From: an uncultured Ruminococcus sp.
Lineage (GTDB): Bacteria; Bacillota; Clostridia; Lachnospirales; Lachnospiraceae
Direction: 5' to 3'
Assembly: GCA_904377845.1 (NCBI GenBank)
Contig: CAJFGR010000043.1
Coordinates: forward strand, 1-35,757
Length of the DNA: 35,757 nucleotides
The notes below the pieces were generated by a model, which searched no databases, was not told where the DNA came from, and saw nothing but the letters and a program-made list of their open reading frames with translations. The translations under genes and the position numbers were made by a program. The number at the start of each line of letters is the position of its first letter. Position 1 is the stretch's first letter. Positions 8,802 to 16,739 of this stretch are shown here, piece after piece.

Positions 8802-9731
8802 ATGATACTGACAGTGACACTCAATGCCGCGATCGACAAACGGTACGTGGTGGACGGATTTCAGGTCGGAGAGGTGAACCGTGTCAAAGAATGTGCCTAT
8901 ACGCCGGGCGGAAAAGGACTCAACGTCTCTAAACCGGCATCCATCGCCGGTGCGGACGTGACAGCCACCGGATTTGTCGGAGGTCATGCGGGCAATTATA
9001 TCGTAGATTCGCTGAAACCATTCGGGATCAGGAGTGAGTTCTATCATATGGAGGAAGAGAGCCGTTCATGTATTAATATCTGGGATGAAGTGAATCATGT
9101 GCAGACAGAGTTCCTTGAACCAGGATTTACCGTTTCGGAGGAAGATTTTCAGAAATTCGAGGAGAAATTCTCGGAGCTGGTAAAGACAGCAGATGTGGTT
9201 GCCATGTCCGGAAGCGTGCCGAAAGGTCTGGATGGAACTGCTTATCAACGGCTCGTAAAGATCTGTAAAGACGCCGGAAAACCTGTCATTCTGGATACAA
9301 GCGGAAAACTGCTGGAGATGGGAATTCAGGCGTGTCCGACCATGATCAAGCCGAATATTGACGAGATCCGGATGCTTACCGGAAAGAAATGTGACCATAT
9401 GGAAGACATGATCGAAGCGGCAAAGGAGATCCATAAGAAAGGTGTAGATATTGTCGCGGTTTCCCTTGGAGGAGACGGTTCATTTGTAGTCTGTGACGAT
9501 GGAATCTTCCGGGCGGAAGTGCCGAAGATCGACGCAGTCAATACTGTAGGCTGCGGGGATTCTATGATTGCAGGATTTGCCCTCGGTATCAGCGAAGGGC
9601 TTACGGTAAAAGAGACGCTTCGGAAAGCTAGCGCCATCTCAGCGGCGGCAGCCCTGCGGGAAGAGACCGGATTCTTTGTAAAGGAAGATATGGAACGCAT
9701 TCTGCCGCAGGTGATGATCACTGAGCTGTAA
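8802..9731 (+). CDS. PfkB-family kinase (1-phosphofructokinase / tagatose-6-phosphate kinase type)
   Basis: A 309-residue ribokinase-fold kinase of the FruK/LacC group. It begins with TVTLNAAIDKRY, has the substrate-binding GGKGLNVS motif, AMSGSVPKG in mid protein, and the anion-hole and catalytic motif NTVGCGDS with catalytic D253 (Cys replaces the usual Ala or Ser). The enzyme would add a second phosphate to a ketohexose phosphate, giving the aldolase substrate. It starts 12 bp after the dehydrogenase gene with an AGGAGG site. Tagatose 6-phosphate is the favoured substrate from context; fructose 1-phosphate is the main alternative. Confidence 0.88.
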   Translation: MILTVTLNAAIDKRYVVDGFQVGEVNRVKECAYTPGGKGLNVSKPASIAGADVTATGFVGGHAGNYIVDSLKPFGIRSEFYHMEEESRSCINIWDEVNHVQTEFLEPGFTVSEEDFQKFEEKFSELVKTADVVAMSGSVPKGLDGTAYQRLVKICKDAGKPVILDTSGKLLEMGIQACPTMIKPNIDEIRMLTGKKCDHMEDMIEAAKEIHKKGVDIVAVSLGGDGSFVVCDDGIFRAEVPKIDAVNTVGCGDSMIAGFALGISEGLTVKETLRKASAISAAAALREETGFFVKEDMERILPQVMITEL

Positions 9732-9811
9732 TGCGGACGCAACCTGTATATCATGTTGAATCATGCAGTGTATGGTTCCGATGAAAATAAACATATAATA
9801 AGGAGAGAAAA

Positions 9812-10828
9812 ATGGGAGAATTTATTGATCCGGCTATCGTGCCGAAAATGAAAGTTTACACCGGGGAAGAGATACCGGGAATCGGAATGGGAACTTTCGG
9901 TTCTGACCGTGTCAGCCCGGAAGAGGTGTCAAATGCAGTGGCGGGGGCAATTCGCTGCGGCTACAGAATGTTTGACTGTGCGGCGTGCTACGGAAATGAG
10001 GATCAGATTGGAAGGGTCTTTAAAGCGGCCTTTGAAGAAGGCGTTGTAGAGAGAAAAGACCTGTTTATTATGACAAAAGTCTGGAACGATATGCACAGAA
10101 AGGTGGAGGAGTCCTGCCGTAAGAGCATTGCTGATCTGCAGTGTGATTACATTGACCTCTTTTATATTCACTGGCCGTTCCCGAACTATCATGCACCGGG
10201 ATGCGATGTGGATTCCAGAAATCCTGATTCGAAACCGTTCAGCGTGGACGAGTTCATGGATACATACAGACAGTGTGAAGATCTCGTAGAAAAGGGACTG
10301 ATCCGCAATATCGGAATTTCTAACATGACGATCCCGAAACTGGAGGCAGTGCTTCCCCTCATGAAGATCAAACCGATCGCATGTGAGCTGGAGCTCCATC
10401 CGTGCTTCCAGCAGAAAGAGCTTTTTGACTACCTTGTGGCTCATGACATTCAGGTAGTAGGCTATATGCCGCTGGGATCTCCGCAGAGACCGGAGCGTGA
10501 CATTATGCCGGAGGATATTGCAGATATGGAGATGCCGGAGATGAAAGAAATCGCCGCTGCTCACAACTGCCATCCGGCGCTTATCTGCCTGAAATGGTCT
10601 CATCAGCTGGGTGCAATCCCGATTCCGTTCTCCGTACGCGAGAAGAACTATGTAAGTAATCTGAAGTCGCTGACAGAAGATCCGCTGACTGACGAGGAGA
10701 TGGCGAAGATCGCCACACTTGAGAGAAATAACCGCCTTGTCAAGGGGCAGGTATTCCTCTGGCCGGGAGCAAACGACTGGCATGATCTCTGGGATGAGGA
10801 TGGAAAGATTGTGACTGTAGAGTCATAA
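9812..10828 (+). CDS. Aldo/keto reductase
   Basis: A 338-residue NAD(P)H-dependent aldo/keto reductase with the full catalytic tetrad: D55, Y60 (CAACYGNE), K89 (MTKVW) and H120 (YIHWP). GIGMGTFG opens the barrel and IPIPFSVREKN is the cofactor-phosphate region. It is the last gene of the operon, 80 bp behind the PfkB kinase with its own GGAGAG site. In the proposed pathway it would interconvert an aldose and its polyol (for example galactose and galactitol), feeding the kinase and dehydrogenase. That role is inferred from context; the AKR assignment itself is secure. Confidence 0.9.
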   Translation: MGEFIDPAIVPKMKVYTGEEIPGIGMGTFGSDRVSPEEVSNAVAGAIRCGYRMFDCAACYGNEDQIGRVFKAAFEEGVVERKDLFIMTKVWNDMHRKVEESCRKSIADLQCDYIDLFYIHWPFPNYHAPGCDVDSRNPDSKPFSVDEFMDTYRQCEDLVEKGLIRNIGISNMTIPKLEAVLPLMKIKPIACELELHPCFQQKELFDYLVAHDIQVVGYMPLGSPQRPERDIMPEDIADMEMPEMKEIAAAHNCHPALICLKWSHQLGAIPIPFSVREKNYVSNLKSLTEDPLTDEEMAKIATLERNNRLVKGQVFLWPGANDWHDLWDEDGKIVTVES

Positions 10829-10851
10829 TTCTGAAAAAATTTGAGAAATAC

Positions 10852-10880
10852 TTGAAATATCTGTTTTAATCTGATAATAT
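10852..10880 (+). promoter_or_regulatory. Promoter ahead of the HPr-like gene
   Basis: TTGAAA (10852-10857), a 17-bp spacer and TAATAT (10875-10880). The start near 10887 would give a leader of about 115 nt that runs through the terminator at 10935-10970 before reaching the HPr-like gene. Confidence 0.7.
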
Positions 10881-10934
10881 ACTATTATATTAATTGTAGT
10901 CGGCAGAGCCGGAAGCAGATAGTACAGACAATCC

Positions 10935-10970
10935 AAAGAGGGATAACGTTTCGTTATCTCTCTTTTTTTT
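10935..10970 (+). terminator. Strong intrinsic terminator in the leader of the HPr-like gene
   Basis: A 14-bp stem with one G-U pair (10935-10948 with 10952-10965), a three-base loop and a long T run. It ends the sugar operon, but it also lies between a good promoter and the HPr-like gene. It may therefore attenuate that gene or define a short RNA. Confidence 0.85.
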
Positions 10971-11002
10971 GACTGTAAACAGAAAGCAAGGAGGCAGATA
11001 CT

Positions 11003-11230
11003 ATGAGAAAGACAATGAATATCCGTTTCGATTCTTATGATATGATTGAGAGATTTTCCAGAGATATTGCAGATGTAAAAGGAGAGTTTGACCTTGTCTC
11101 AGGCAAAAGAAAGGTGGATGCAAAATCCTTTCTCGGTATCTTTACACTTGATCTTTCCAAGCCGTTGGTGCTTGACGCGGTAACAGATGAAGTTGAGATA
11201 TTTGATAAATTCAGTACCTATCAGATATGA
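11003..11230 (+). CDS. HPr-like protein lacking the phospho-histidine
   Basis: A 75-residue protein whose second half carries the HPr regulatory-serine signature (VDAKSFLGIFTLDL, S42), comparable with the KSIMGxMSL motif around Ser46 of HPr. The first half has no GxHARPA motif, so the His15 used in PTS phosphotransfer is absent. It should be unable to pass phosphate to sugar permeases, but could still be a regulatory protein like Crh, or a structural relative. RBS AAGGAGG precedes the ATG. The gene is monocistronic, behind a promoter and a terminator-like hairpin. Confidence 0.75.
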   Translation: MRKTMNIRFDSYDMIERFSRDIADVKGEFDLVSGKRKVDAKSFLGIFTLDLSKPLVLDAVTDEVEIFDKFSTYQI

Positions 11231-11334
11231 ATATAGTAGTTCATCCTGCGTCATTAGCAAAACCTGTTGACGGTAAACGGAGGAGCTGATATAAAAAGGT
11301 GACATAAAAAATAGAGTGTAATCGGTTTTTCCTC

Positions 11335-11363
11335 TTGACAAATCTGCCCGGCGCGTATACCAT
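11335..11363 (+). promoter_or_regulatory. Possible promoter of the binding-protein gene
   Basis: A perfect TTGACA (11335-11340), then a 17-bp spacer and the weak -10 TACCAT. An alternative TATACC has only a 15-bp spacer. It lies within 65 bp of the start codon. The -35 box is clear and the -10 is doubtful. Confidence 0.45.
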
Positions 11364-11397
11364 TAAACCGTTAGCATTTTATCAAGGAGGAGTTATT

Positions 11398-12582
11398 ATG
11401 AAAATGTTAAAAAAAGCTGCAAGCATTGCACTTGCATCAGCTATGGTATTTTCACTGGCTGCGTGCGGAAGTAATGGCGGCGGAACCAGTGATGAAGGAA
11501 ATTCTGACGCGACGACATTTAAGATCGGCAGTATCGGACCGATTACGGGAGACACTGCAATTTACGGTACAGCTGTTCAGAACGGTATCCAGCTGGCTGT
11601 AGATGAGATCAACGCAGACGGCGGTATCAACGGATATCAGATTGAGTATCAGTTTGAGGATGACCAGGGCGATTCCGAGAAATCCGTCAATGCATACAAT
11701 ACCCTGAAAGACTGGGGTATGCAGATGCTGGTCGGAACAGTTACATCTACACCTTGTACAGCAGTTGTTGAGGAAACACATGCTGATAATATGTTCCAGC
11801 TCACACCGTCAGCTACGGCTGTAGAGAGTATCCAGTATGACAATGCATTCCGTATGTGTTTCTCTGACCCGAGCCAGGGTACAGTTTCTGCTGATTACAT
11901 CGCAGATAATGGTCTTGCAACAAAAGTAGCAGTTATCTACGACAGCTCTGACACATACTCAACAGGTATCTATCAGAACTTTGCAACAGAGGCAGAGGCA
12001 AAAGGACTTGAGATCGTTGCTGCTGAGGCATTCACAAAAGACAGCAACACAGACTTTTCAGTACAGATCCAGAAAGCAAAAGACGGCGGAGCAGAGCTTG
12101 TATTCCTTCCGATCTACTATCAGCAGGCTTCTCTGATCCTTGCACAGGCCGACAGAGCGGGATTTGCTCCGGAGTGGTTCGGCGTTGACGGCATGGACGG
12201 ACTGCTTGATGTAGATGGATTCGATGCATCTCTTGCAGAGGGACTGATGTTCCTGACACCGTTTACACCGGATGCAGAGGACGAGGCAACTCAGACATTT
12301 GTTGCAAATTACGAAGAAGAGTTTGGTGACACACCGATCCAGTTTGCAGCAGATGCTTACGACTGTATGTATGTGATTAAGGCAGCGGTTGAGCAGGCCG
12401 ACATCACACCGGATATGAGCATCTCTGATATCTGCGATGCTATGAAAGGTGCTATGACAGAGATCACAATCGATGGTCTTACAGGAAAACAGATCACATG
12501 GGGCGAGGATGGCGAGCCGTCCAAAGAGCCTACAGTAGTGGTTGTAGAAGGCGGAGCTTACAAAGTCCTTCAGGCTGAGTAA
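11398..12582 (+). CDS. ABC-type substrate-binding lipoprotein, branched-chain amino-acid (LivK) family
   Basis: A 394-residue lipoprotein. The signal peptide ends in the lipobox SLAAC, giving lipidated C23. A Gly/Ser linker follows, then a type I periplasmic-binding fold (FKIGSIGPITGDTAIYGTA, INADGGINGYQI, SADYIADNG, FGVDGMDG) of the leucine/amide-binding class. It would hold solutes at the outer face of the membrane for an ABC importer. No permease or ATPase gene adjoins it, so it is an orphan here and the transporter must be encoded elsewhere. The start at 11398 is chosen because AAGGAGG lies seven bases before it; the longer in-frame start at 11335 would fall inside the -35 box. Confidence 0.9.
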   Translation: MKMLKKAASIALASAMVFSLAACGSNGGGTSDEGNSDATTFKIGSIGPITGDTAIYGTAVQNGIQLAVDEINADGGINGYQIEYQFEDDQGDSEKSVNAYNTLKDWGMQMLVGTVTSTPCTAVVEETHADNMFQLTPSATAVESIQYDNAFRMCFSDPSQGTVSADYIADNGLATKVAVIYDSSDTYSTGIYQNFATEAEAKGLEIVAAEAFTKDSNTDFSVQIQKAKDGGAELVFLPIYYQQASLILAQADRAGFAPEWFGVDGMDGLLDVDGFDASLAEGLMFLTPFTPDAEDEATQTFVANYEEEFGDTPIQFAADAYDCMYVIKAAVEQADITPDMSISDICDAMKGAMTEITIDGLTGKQITWGEDGEPSKEPTVVVVEGGAYKVLQAE

Positions 12583-12585
12583 ATT

Positions 12586-13158
12586 TCAATAACCGGAAGA
12601 GCGCCGGACCGCGGCGCTCAGTTTCGGTCCTGCAACTGCCGCAACTATAATTTTTACTGAATCACCGGGCAGGTATGGAAGCACACCGATTGTCAGGGAA
12701 GCGATAAAGCTCTGATTTATCTGCAATGCCAGCCAGACGGTTCCGAAAATATAGCATACTGCCATTCCGAGAATCATTCCCGGGATGGCGGTATATTTTT
12801 TTGTGGAAAAGTGTTCAAGAAAGAAGCCCGGTATCAGGGCAAGGAATATAAATCCGATCAGATAGCCGCCTGTCGGTCCTGCCAGTTTTCCAAGGCCGCC
12901 GCTGAAGGAAGAGAAGAACGGTATTCCGGCGGCTCCGAGAAGAAGATAAAGAAGCACGCAGGATACTGCCTGTTTCATTCCGAGAATATAAACCGCAATG
13001 AAAATAACGAAGTTGGTCATGGAGAGAGGAACAGGGCTCATCGGAAGCGGTATGGAAAATGGTGCAATTATGCAGATTACGGCAGTCATCAGACCGATTG
13101 CGGTTATCTGACGCAGGCGGGATCTTTTATCGGGTATACTTTTAATATCGTTTTTCAT
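12586..13158 (-). CDS. bioY: Biotin transporter BioY (ECF S component)
   Basis: A 190-residue membrane protein with about six hydrophobic segments. It carries BioY hallmarks: PLPMSPVPLSMTNF near the N-terminus, GAAGIPFFSSFSGG, and the LAGPTGGYLIGF motif. It captures biotin and works with the shared ECF energising module (EcfA/EcfT), which is not in the window. The start at 13158 is preferred over an in-frame ATG at 13236, because the promoter on this strand places the transcription start near 13208. It is convergent with the binding-protein gene, and the two stops are three bases apart. A BirA-type operator overlaps the promoter, so repression by biotin is expected. Confidence 0.93.
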   Translation of the reverse strand: MKNDIKSIPDKRSRLRQITAIGLMTAVICIIAPFSIPLPMSPVPLSMTNFVIFIAVYILGMKQAVSCVLLYLLLGAAGIPFFSSFSGGLGKLAGPTGGYLIGFIFLALIPGFFLEHFSTKKYTAIPGMILGMAVCYIFGTVWLALQINQSFIASLTIGVLPYLPGDSVKIIVAAVAGPKLSAAVRRSSGY

Positions 13159-13214
13159 AATGTATATGCCTTTCTCAGTTATTGGAATCCGGACAGTATC
13201 CGTGTTTTGTGAGA

Positions 13215-13243
13215 AGTATAAATGATAGAAGGACAATTGTCAA
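13215..13243 (-). promoter_or_regulatory. bioY promoter
   Basis: On the minus strand, TTGACA (13243-13238), a 17-bp spacer and TATACT (13220-13215), close to the sigma-A consensus. Its -35 box sits inside the left arm of the BirA-type operator. Confidence 0.8.
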
Positions 13244-13267
13244 CTAAAATGTAAAATTAGTTTACAA
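13237..13267. promoter_or_regulatory. BirA-type biotin operator
   Basis: Inverted arms TTGTCAACT (13237-13245) and AGTTTACAA (13259-13267) differ at one position. Counted as 8-bp arms they are 15 bp apart, which fits the known bacterial biotin operator layout (TTGTxAAC, spacer, GTTxACAA). It overlaps the bioY -35 box, so BirA bound to biotinyl-AMP would shut the gene off. No birA gene is in the window. Confidence 0.8.
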
Positions 13268-13378
13268 TTTGACTGAAAATCTGATTGAAAATTATCACTA
13301 TCCGGTCCGAGCGGATTGACAGCAGGCATATGCAACGATAGAATTGAATAAGTATACCGAACAGGAGGAAGAAAAAAT

Positions 13379-14977
13379 ATGGCAGCAGTGTGCATTCTGG
13401 ATGAATTTGAAGTTCATAAGAATGAAAAATTTTTGAAAATTGCAGAGAAACTTAAACCTGAACTTCACGAAACATATATAAAGCCAAAGAAACTTTTAAA
13501 GTTTGAAAAACATCTTAAGGTTGAAAGAAAGCCGGATATGAACCAGATTGAAATTCTGGAGGAAGACTTTGAAAAGCTTCCGGAAAAGAAGTTTAAAAGG
13601 GATGATCAGATTGTCCTGGACTTCGGAGATCATCAGGTGGGATATGTTACCCTGGACCTTTCCAGTGCGGGAAGCCATCAGGATGCGCCGGCATATCTGT
13701 ATCTGAGATTTGCCGAGAGACTGGAGGAACTGGGGGCAGATCCGGCGGAATACGACGGCTGGATCAGCAAAAGCTGGCTTCAGGAAGAATATATCCATGT
13801 AGATGTTCTGCCGACCCGGCTTTGTCTGCCGAGAAGATATGCATTTCGTTATATGGAAATCAAGGTGATCGATGTATCTATGAAATACTCTCTTGTTATT
13901 AACGATGTGCAGGTGAAAGCCGTGTCAGCGGTGAGTGCGGACCAAATTCCGCCGCTTAAGATGAAAGATCCGCTTTTCCGGAAGATTGACCGTGTGGCGA
14001 TCCGGACGCTTCAGAACTGTATGCAGGATGTGTTTGAGGACGGACCAAAACGTGACCGGCGTCTGTGGATCGGAGATTTCAGACTGCAGGCAAGGGCTAA
14101 TTATCTGACATTTAAAAACTATAATCTTGTAAAACGTTGCCTGTATCTGTTTGGAGGGATGATTTTTAATGAGGGGAAGATTTCCGCGTGTCTTTTTACC
14201 GAGCCCCTGCCGGAACCTGATGACACATATCTGTTTGATTTTGCACTTCTGTACGGATCAGCGCTTCTGGACTATTACGAGGAGACCGGAGACAGGGATA
14301 CACTTCGGGATCTTTATCCCGTGGCGATCCGTCAGATAGAGATCGGGCTCGATTATCTGAATGAGGATGGAGTGATCCCGGACAGAAGCAGCGAATTCTG
14401 GTGTTTTGTAGACTGGGGCGAGGGGCTCAATACACAGGCGGCCTCCCTTGCAGTTCTTATTTATTCACTCAGATACGGCGTCCGGCTGGCCAGATATATG
14501 GAAGATGAGGAGCGGATACAGTGGATGCTGGAAAAGGAGGAGGAACTGAAAAAAAACGCGGTGGAACATTTCTGGGATGAAGAGCAGCAGCTGTTTGTGA
14601 GCGGAAGTGAAAGGCAGGTTTCCTGGGCGACACAGATATGGATGATTCTTGCAAGGGTATTCCCGAAAGAGAAGAACAGAGAACTGATCTTAAGAACAAT
14701 CGATGTAAATCCGCGTATTCAGATGGTGACCCCGTATATGTATCACCACTATATCGATGCTCTGATCCGCTCTGACGAAAAGGAAAGGGCCCTGGAAGAA
14801 ATCAGGAGATACTGGGGAGAGATGGTACATGACGGTGCGGATACATTTTGGGAAGTATATAATCCGTATAATAAGTATGAATCTCCGTACGGTTCGGTGA
14901 TGGTGAACAGCTTCTGCCATGCATGGAGCTGCACGCCCACGTATTTCCTGCGCAAATTCTATGAAAATGATCTGTAG
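13379..14977 (+). CDS. GH78-like (alpha-L-rhamnosidase-type) six-hairpin glycosidase
   Basis: A 532-residue cytoplasmic protein with no signal peptide. A beta-rich N-terminal part (IVLDFGDHQVGYVTLDL, RYAFRYMEIKV) precedes an alpha-helical six-hairpin-like catalytic domain. The segment DGPKRDRRLWIGD (from D221) corresponds to the acidic ERxDR.GWxGD region of GH78 rhamnosidases. Later segments (FWCFVDWGEG, WATQIWMILARVFP, FWEVYNP.NKYES) also fit that clan. It is shorter than secreted multidomain rhamnosidases, so an intracellular oligosaccharide or glycoside hydrolase is likely. AGGAGG lies ten bases before the ATG. It is followed by a GH43 gene, suggesting a plant-glycan theme. The true substrate is uncertain. 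Confidence 0.75.
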   Translation: MAAVCILDEFEVHKNEKFLKIAEKLKPELHETYIKPKKLLKFEKHLKVERKPDMNQIEILEEDFEKLPEKKFKRDDQIVLDFGDHQVGYVTLDLSSAGSHQDAPAYLYLRFAERLEELGADPAEYDGWISKSWLQEEYIHVDVLPTRLCLPRRYAFRYMEIKVIDVSMKYSLVINDVQVKAVSAVSADQIPPLKMKDPLFRKIDRVAIRTLQNCMQDVFEDGPKRDRRLWIGDFRLQARANYLTFKNYNLVKRCLYLFGGMIFNEGKISACLFTEPLPEPDDTYLFDFALLYGSALLDYYEETGDRDTLRDLYPVAIRQIEIGLDYLNEDGVIPDRSSEFWCFVDWGEGLNTQAASLAVLIYSLRYGVRLARYMEDEERIQWMLEKEEELKKNAVEHFWDEEQQLFVSGSERQVSWATQIWMILARVFPKEKNRELILRTIDVNPRIQMVTPYMYHHYIDALIRSDEKERALEEIRRYWGEMVHDGADTFWEVYNPYNKYESPYGSVMVNSFCHAWSCTPTYFLRKFYENDL

Positions 14978-14986
14978 AAATCTCCC

Positions 14987-15015
14987 GTTTGCGACGGGAT
15001 ACTGACAGTTTGCGA
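14987..15015. promoter_or_regulatory. Direct repeats with 21-bp period upstream of the GH43 gene
   Basis: Two identical octamers GTTTGCGA start at 14987 and 15008, exactly 21 bp (two helical turns) apart. The first is also the core of a small palindrome, CCCGTTTGCGACGGG. This layout is typical of AraC/XylS-family sites. A TATAAT at 15046-15051 follows, without a good -35, as expected for an activated promoter. No AraC-type gene is present in the window. Confidence 0.4.
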
Positions 15016-15104
15016 AAGAATGGCATTCCGGTCTGTTAAAAATGCTATAATTTTCTGCAGTAAAAACAGAATTTTTGGCAAATCAGACAGAGGAGGAATA
15101 AGGA

Positions 15105-16562
15105 ATGGAGAAGAAACAGGCATTTAATCCGTATCTGCCAAGTTATGAGTATGTCCCGGACGGAGAGCCGCATATCGTGGACGGAAGAGTATATATCTAC
15201 GGCTCTCATGATCTGTTTAACGGACTGAACTTCTGCCTTGGCGACTATGTGTGCTGGTCTGCACCCGTCGATGACCTGGGAAACTGGCGTTATGAGGGCT
15301 GCATTTACAAGAGAGAGCAGGATCCGGCGGCACCGAAGATCAGACTGACAAACGGTCTTGCTGCGCCTGATATGGTGCAGGGCGATGACGGCAGATATTA
15401 TCTGTACTATTTTATGGGCGGCACGAAGATGATCTCTGTGGCGGTATGTGACAAACCGGCGGGAAAATATGAATTTTACGGATATGTACAGTATGCGGAC
15501 AAAGTGCCGATCGGAAAGAAAAATGAGCCTTTCCAGTTTGATCCGGGTATTTTCAGGGATGATGACGGAAGGCTGTACCTTTACACCGGATTTGCCCTGC
15601 AGGGAAATCCCATTTTGCTGGACGGATCCAAGCCGACGGAACATGGTTCCATGTGTTTCGAGATAGATCCGAAAGATATGCTTACGGTTAAGAGCGGACC
15701 GGAATATATCGGTGTAGCCGGAGAAAAGGAATCTGTCGGTACTCCTTATGAAGGACACGCATTTCTGGAGGCAAGCTCCATGAGAAAATTCGGGGACACC
15801 TATTATTTTATCTACAGTTCCCTGAACAGCCATGAGCTCTGCTATGCTACAAGCGATAATCCGACCGGAGGGTTTAAGTACGGCGGAATACTTGTGAGCA
15901 ACGGCGATATCGGAATGCCCGGAGTTACGGATGTAAAGCACGCTAAAAATTATACGGGAAACACGCACGGCAGTTTAATTGAAATCAACGGAAATTATTA
16001 TGTTTTCTACCACAGGCACACAAATAGAAAACAGTCCTCCAGACAGGCCTGTGCAGAGAGAATCCGGTTTGAGAACGGCAAGTTCTATCAGGCGGAAATG
16101 ACTTCCTGCGGTCTGAATAACGGTTCCCTCAAAGGACACGGAAAGTATCCTTCGTACATTGCCTGCAATCTGTACGGCAGGAATGGAACGATGTTTTATA
16201 GTATGATCAAACACCGGAAAGGCGGATATCCGTATATTACCCAGGATGGCAGAGACCGGGAAGAGGGACCGGATCAGTATGTGGCCAATATGTGTGACGG
16301 AGCAGTGGCAGGTTATAAATATTTTGACCTTGCGGACACGAAGGAGATCCGGGTGAATATCATGGGAAATGCCGATGGGACCATAACGGTAAAAGACGGA
16401 GACGGTCCGGACGCGGCAGTACTCTGTGCAATAAAGGTATCGGGAGCAGGCAGCGGCAAAGGATTTAGCGGCAGGCTGAGTAATGGAAAGAATGGACAGG
16501 CGCTCTTCTTCAGCTTTGCAGGAAAAGGCAGTTTCAAATTTATATCATTTAAACTGAAATGA
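15105..16562 (+). CDS. Glycoside hydrolase family 43 (arabinofuranosidase / beta-xylosidase type)
   Basis: A 485-residue five-bladed-propeller glycosidase. The likely catalytic base is D19 (YVPDGEPH), the pKa-modulating Asp is D146 (QFDPGIFRDDDG), and the general acid is E222 (FLEASSMRKFGDTYYF). FIYSS and NTHGSLIEINGNYYVFYHRH complete the usual GH43 core. About 130 residues at the C-terminus form a beta-rich accessory domain that resembles a CBM6-like fold. No signal peptide is present, so it should act on imported oligosaccharides. RBS GAGGAGG precedes the start, and a strong terminator follows. The family is secure; arabinose versus xylose specificity is not. Confidence 0.9.
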   Translation: MEKKQAFNPYLPSYEYVPDGEPHIVDGRVYIYGSHDLFNGLNFCLGDYVCWSAPVDDLGNWRYEGCIYKREQDPAAPKIRLTNGLAAPDMVQGDDGRYYLYYFMGGTKMISVAVCDKPAGKYEFYGYVQYADKVPIGKKNEPFQFDPGIFRDDDGRLYLYTGFALQGNPILLDGSKPTEHGSMCFEIDPKDMLTVKSGPEYIGVAGEKESVGTPYEGHAFLEASSMRKFGDTYYFIYSSLNSHELCYATSDNPTGGFKYGGILVSNGDIGMPGVTDVKHAKNYTGNTHGSLIEINGNYYVFYHRHTNRKQSSRQACAERIRFENGKFYQAEMTSCGLNNGSLKGHGKYPSYIACNLYGRNGTMFYSMIKHRKGGYPYITQDGRDREEGPDQYVANMCDGAVAGYKYFDLADTKEIRVNIMGNADGTITVKDGDGPDAAVLCAIKVSGAGSGKGFSGRLSNGKNGQALFFSFAGKGSFKFISFKLK

Positions 16563-16593
16563 TATGAAGAAACGTAAAAATAGATTAAGAAAC

Positions 16594-16625
16594 AAAACCG
16601 GGGATAAAAGTACCCCGGTTTTTAA
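16594..16625 (+). terminator. Intrinsic terminator after the GH43 gene
   Basis: A 10-bp stem (AAAACCGGGG at 16594-16603 with CCCCGGTTTT at 16613-16622), a nine-base loop and a T-rich tail. Confidence 0.9.
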
Positions 16626-16739
16626 ATTTTTGTAAAATGTTTAGAAAAAAATCATATCGGTGTCTGCAGCTGCGTGTTATAATATCTGCACGAAAGACAT
16701 CTCTTGGCAGAAGAATGCGCAAGAGACAGGGAGAAATAT

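Noticed and set aside
9929..10783. Long minus-strand open frame (284 codons) opposite the aldo/keto reductase
   Set aside because: It is antisense to a complete AKR with all catalytic residues, and its translation has no recognisable motif.
12599..12619. Strong GC hairpin between the binding-protein gene and bioY as a shared terminator
   Set aside because: The 8-bp stem is convincing but there is no T tract on either strand, and it lies inside the bioY coding end.
13159..13236. Extended N-terminus for BioY starting at 13236
   Set aside because: The mapped promoter pattern puts the transcription start near 13208, downstream of that ATG, and the extra residues do not resemble BioY.
15045..15968. 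Minus-strand open frame (307 codons) opposite the GH43 gene
   Set aside because: Antisense shadow of a well-supported GH43 enzyme; its own promoter or ribosome site is not seen.
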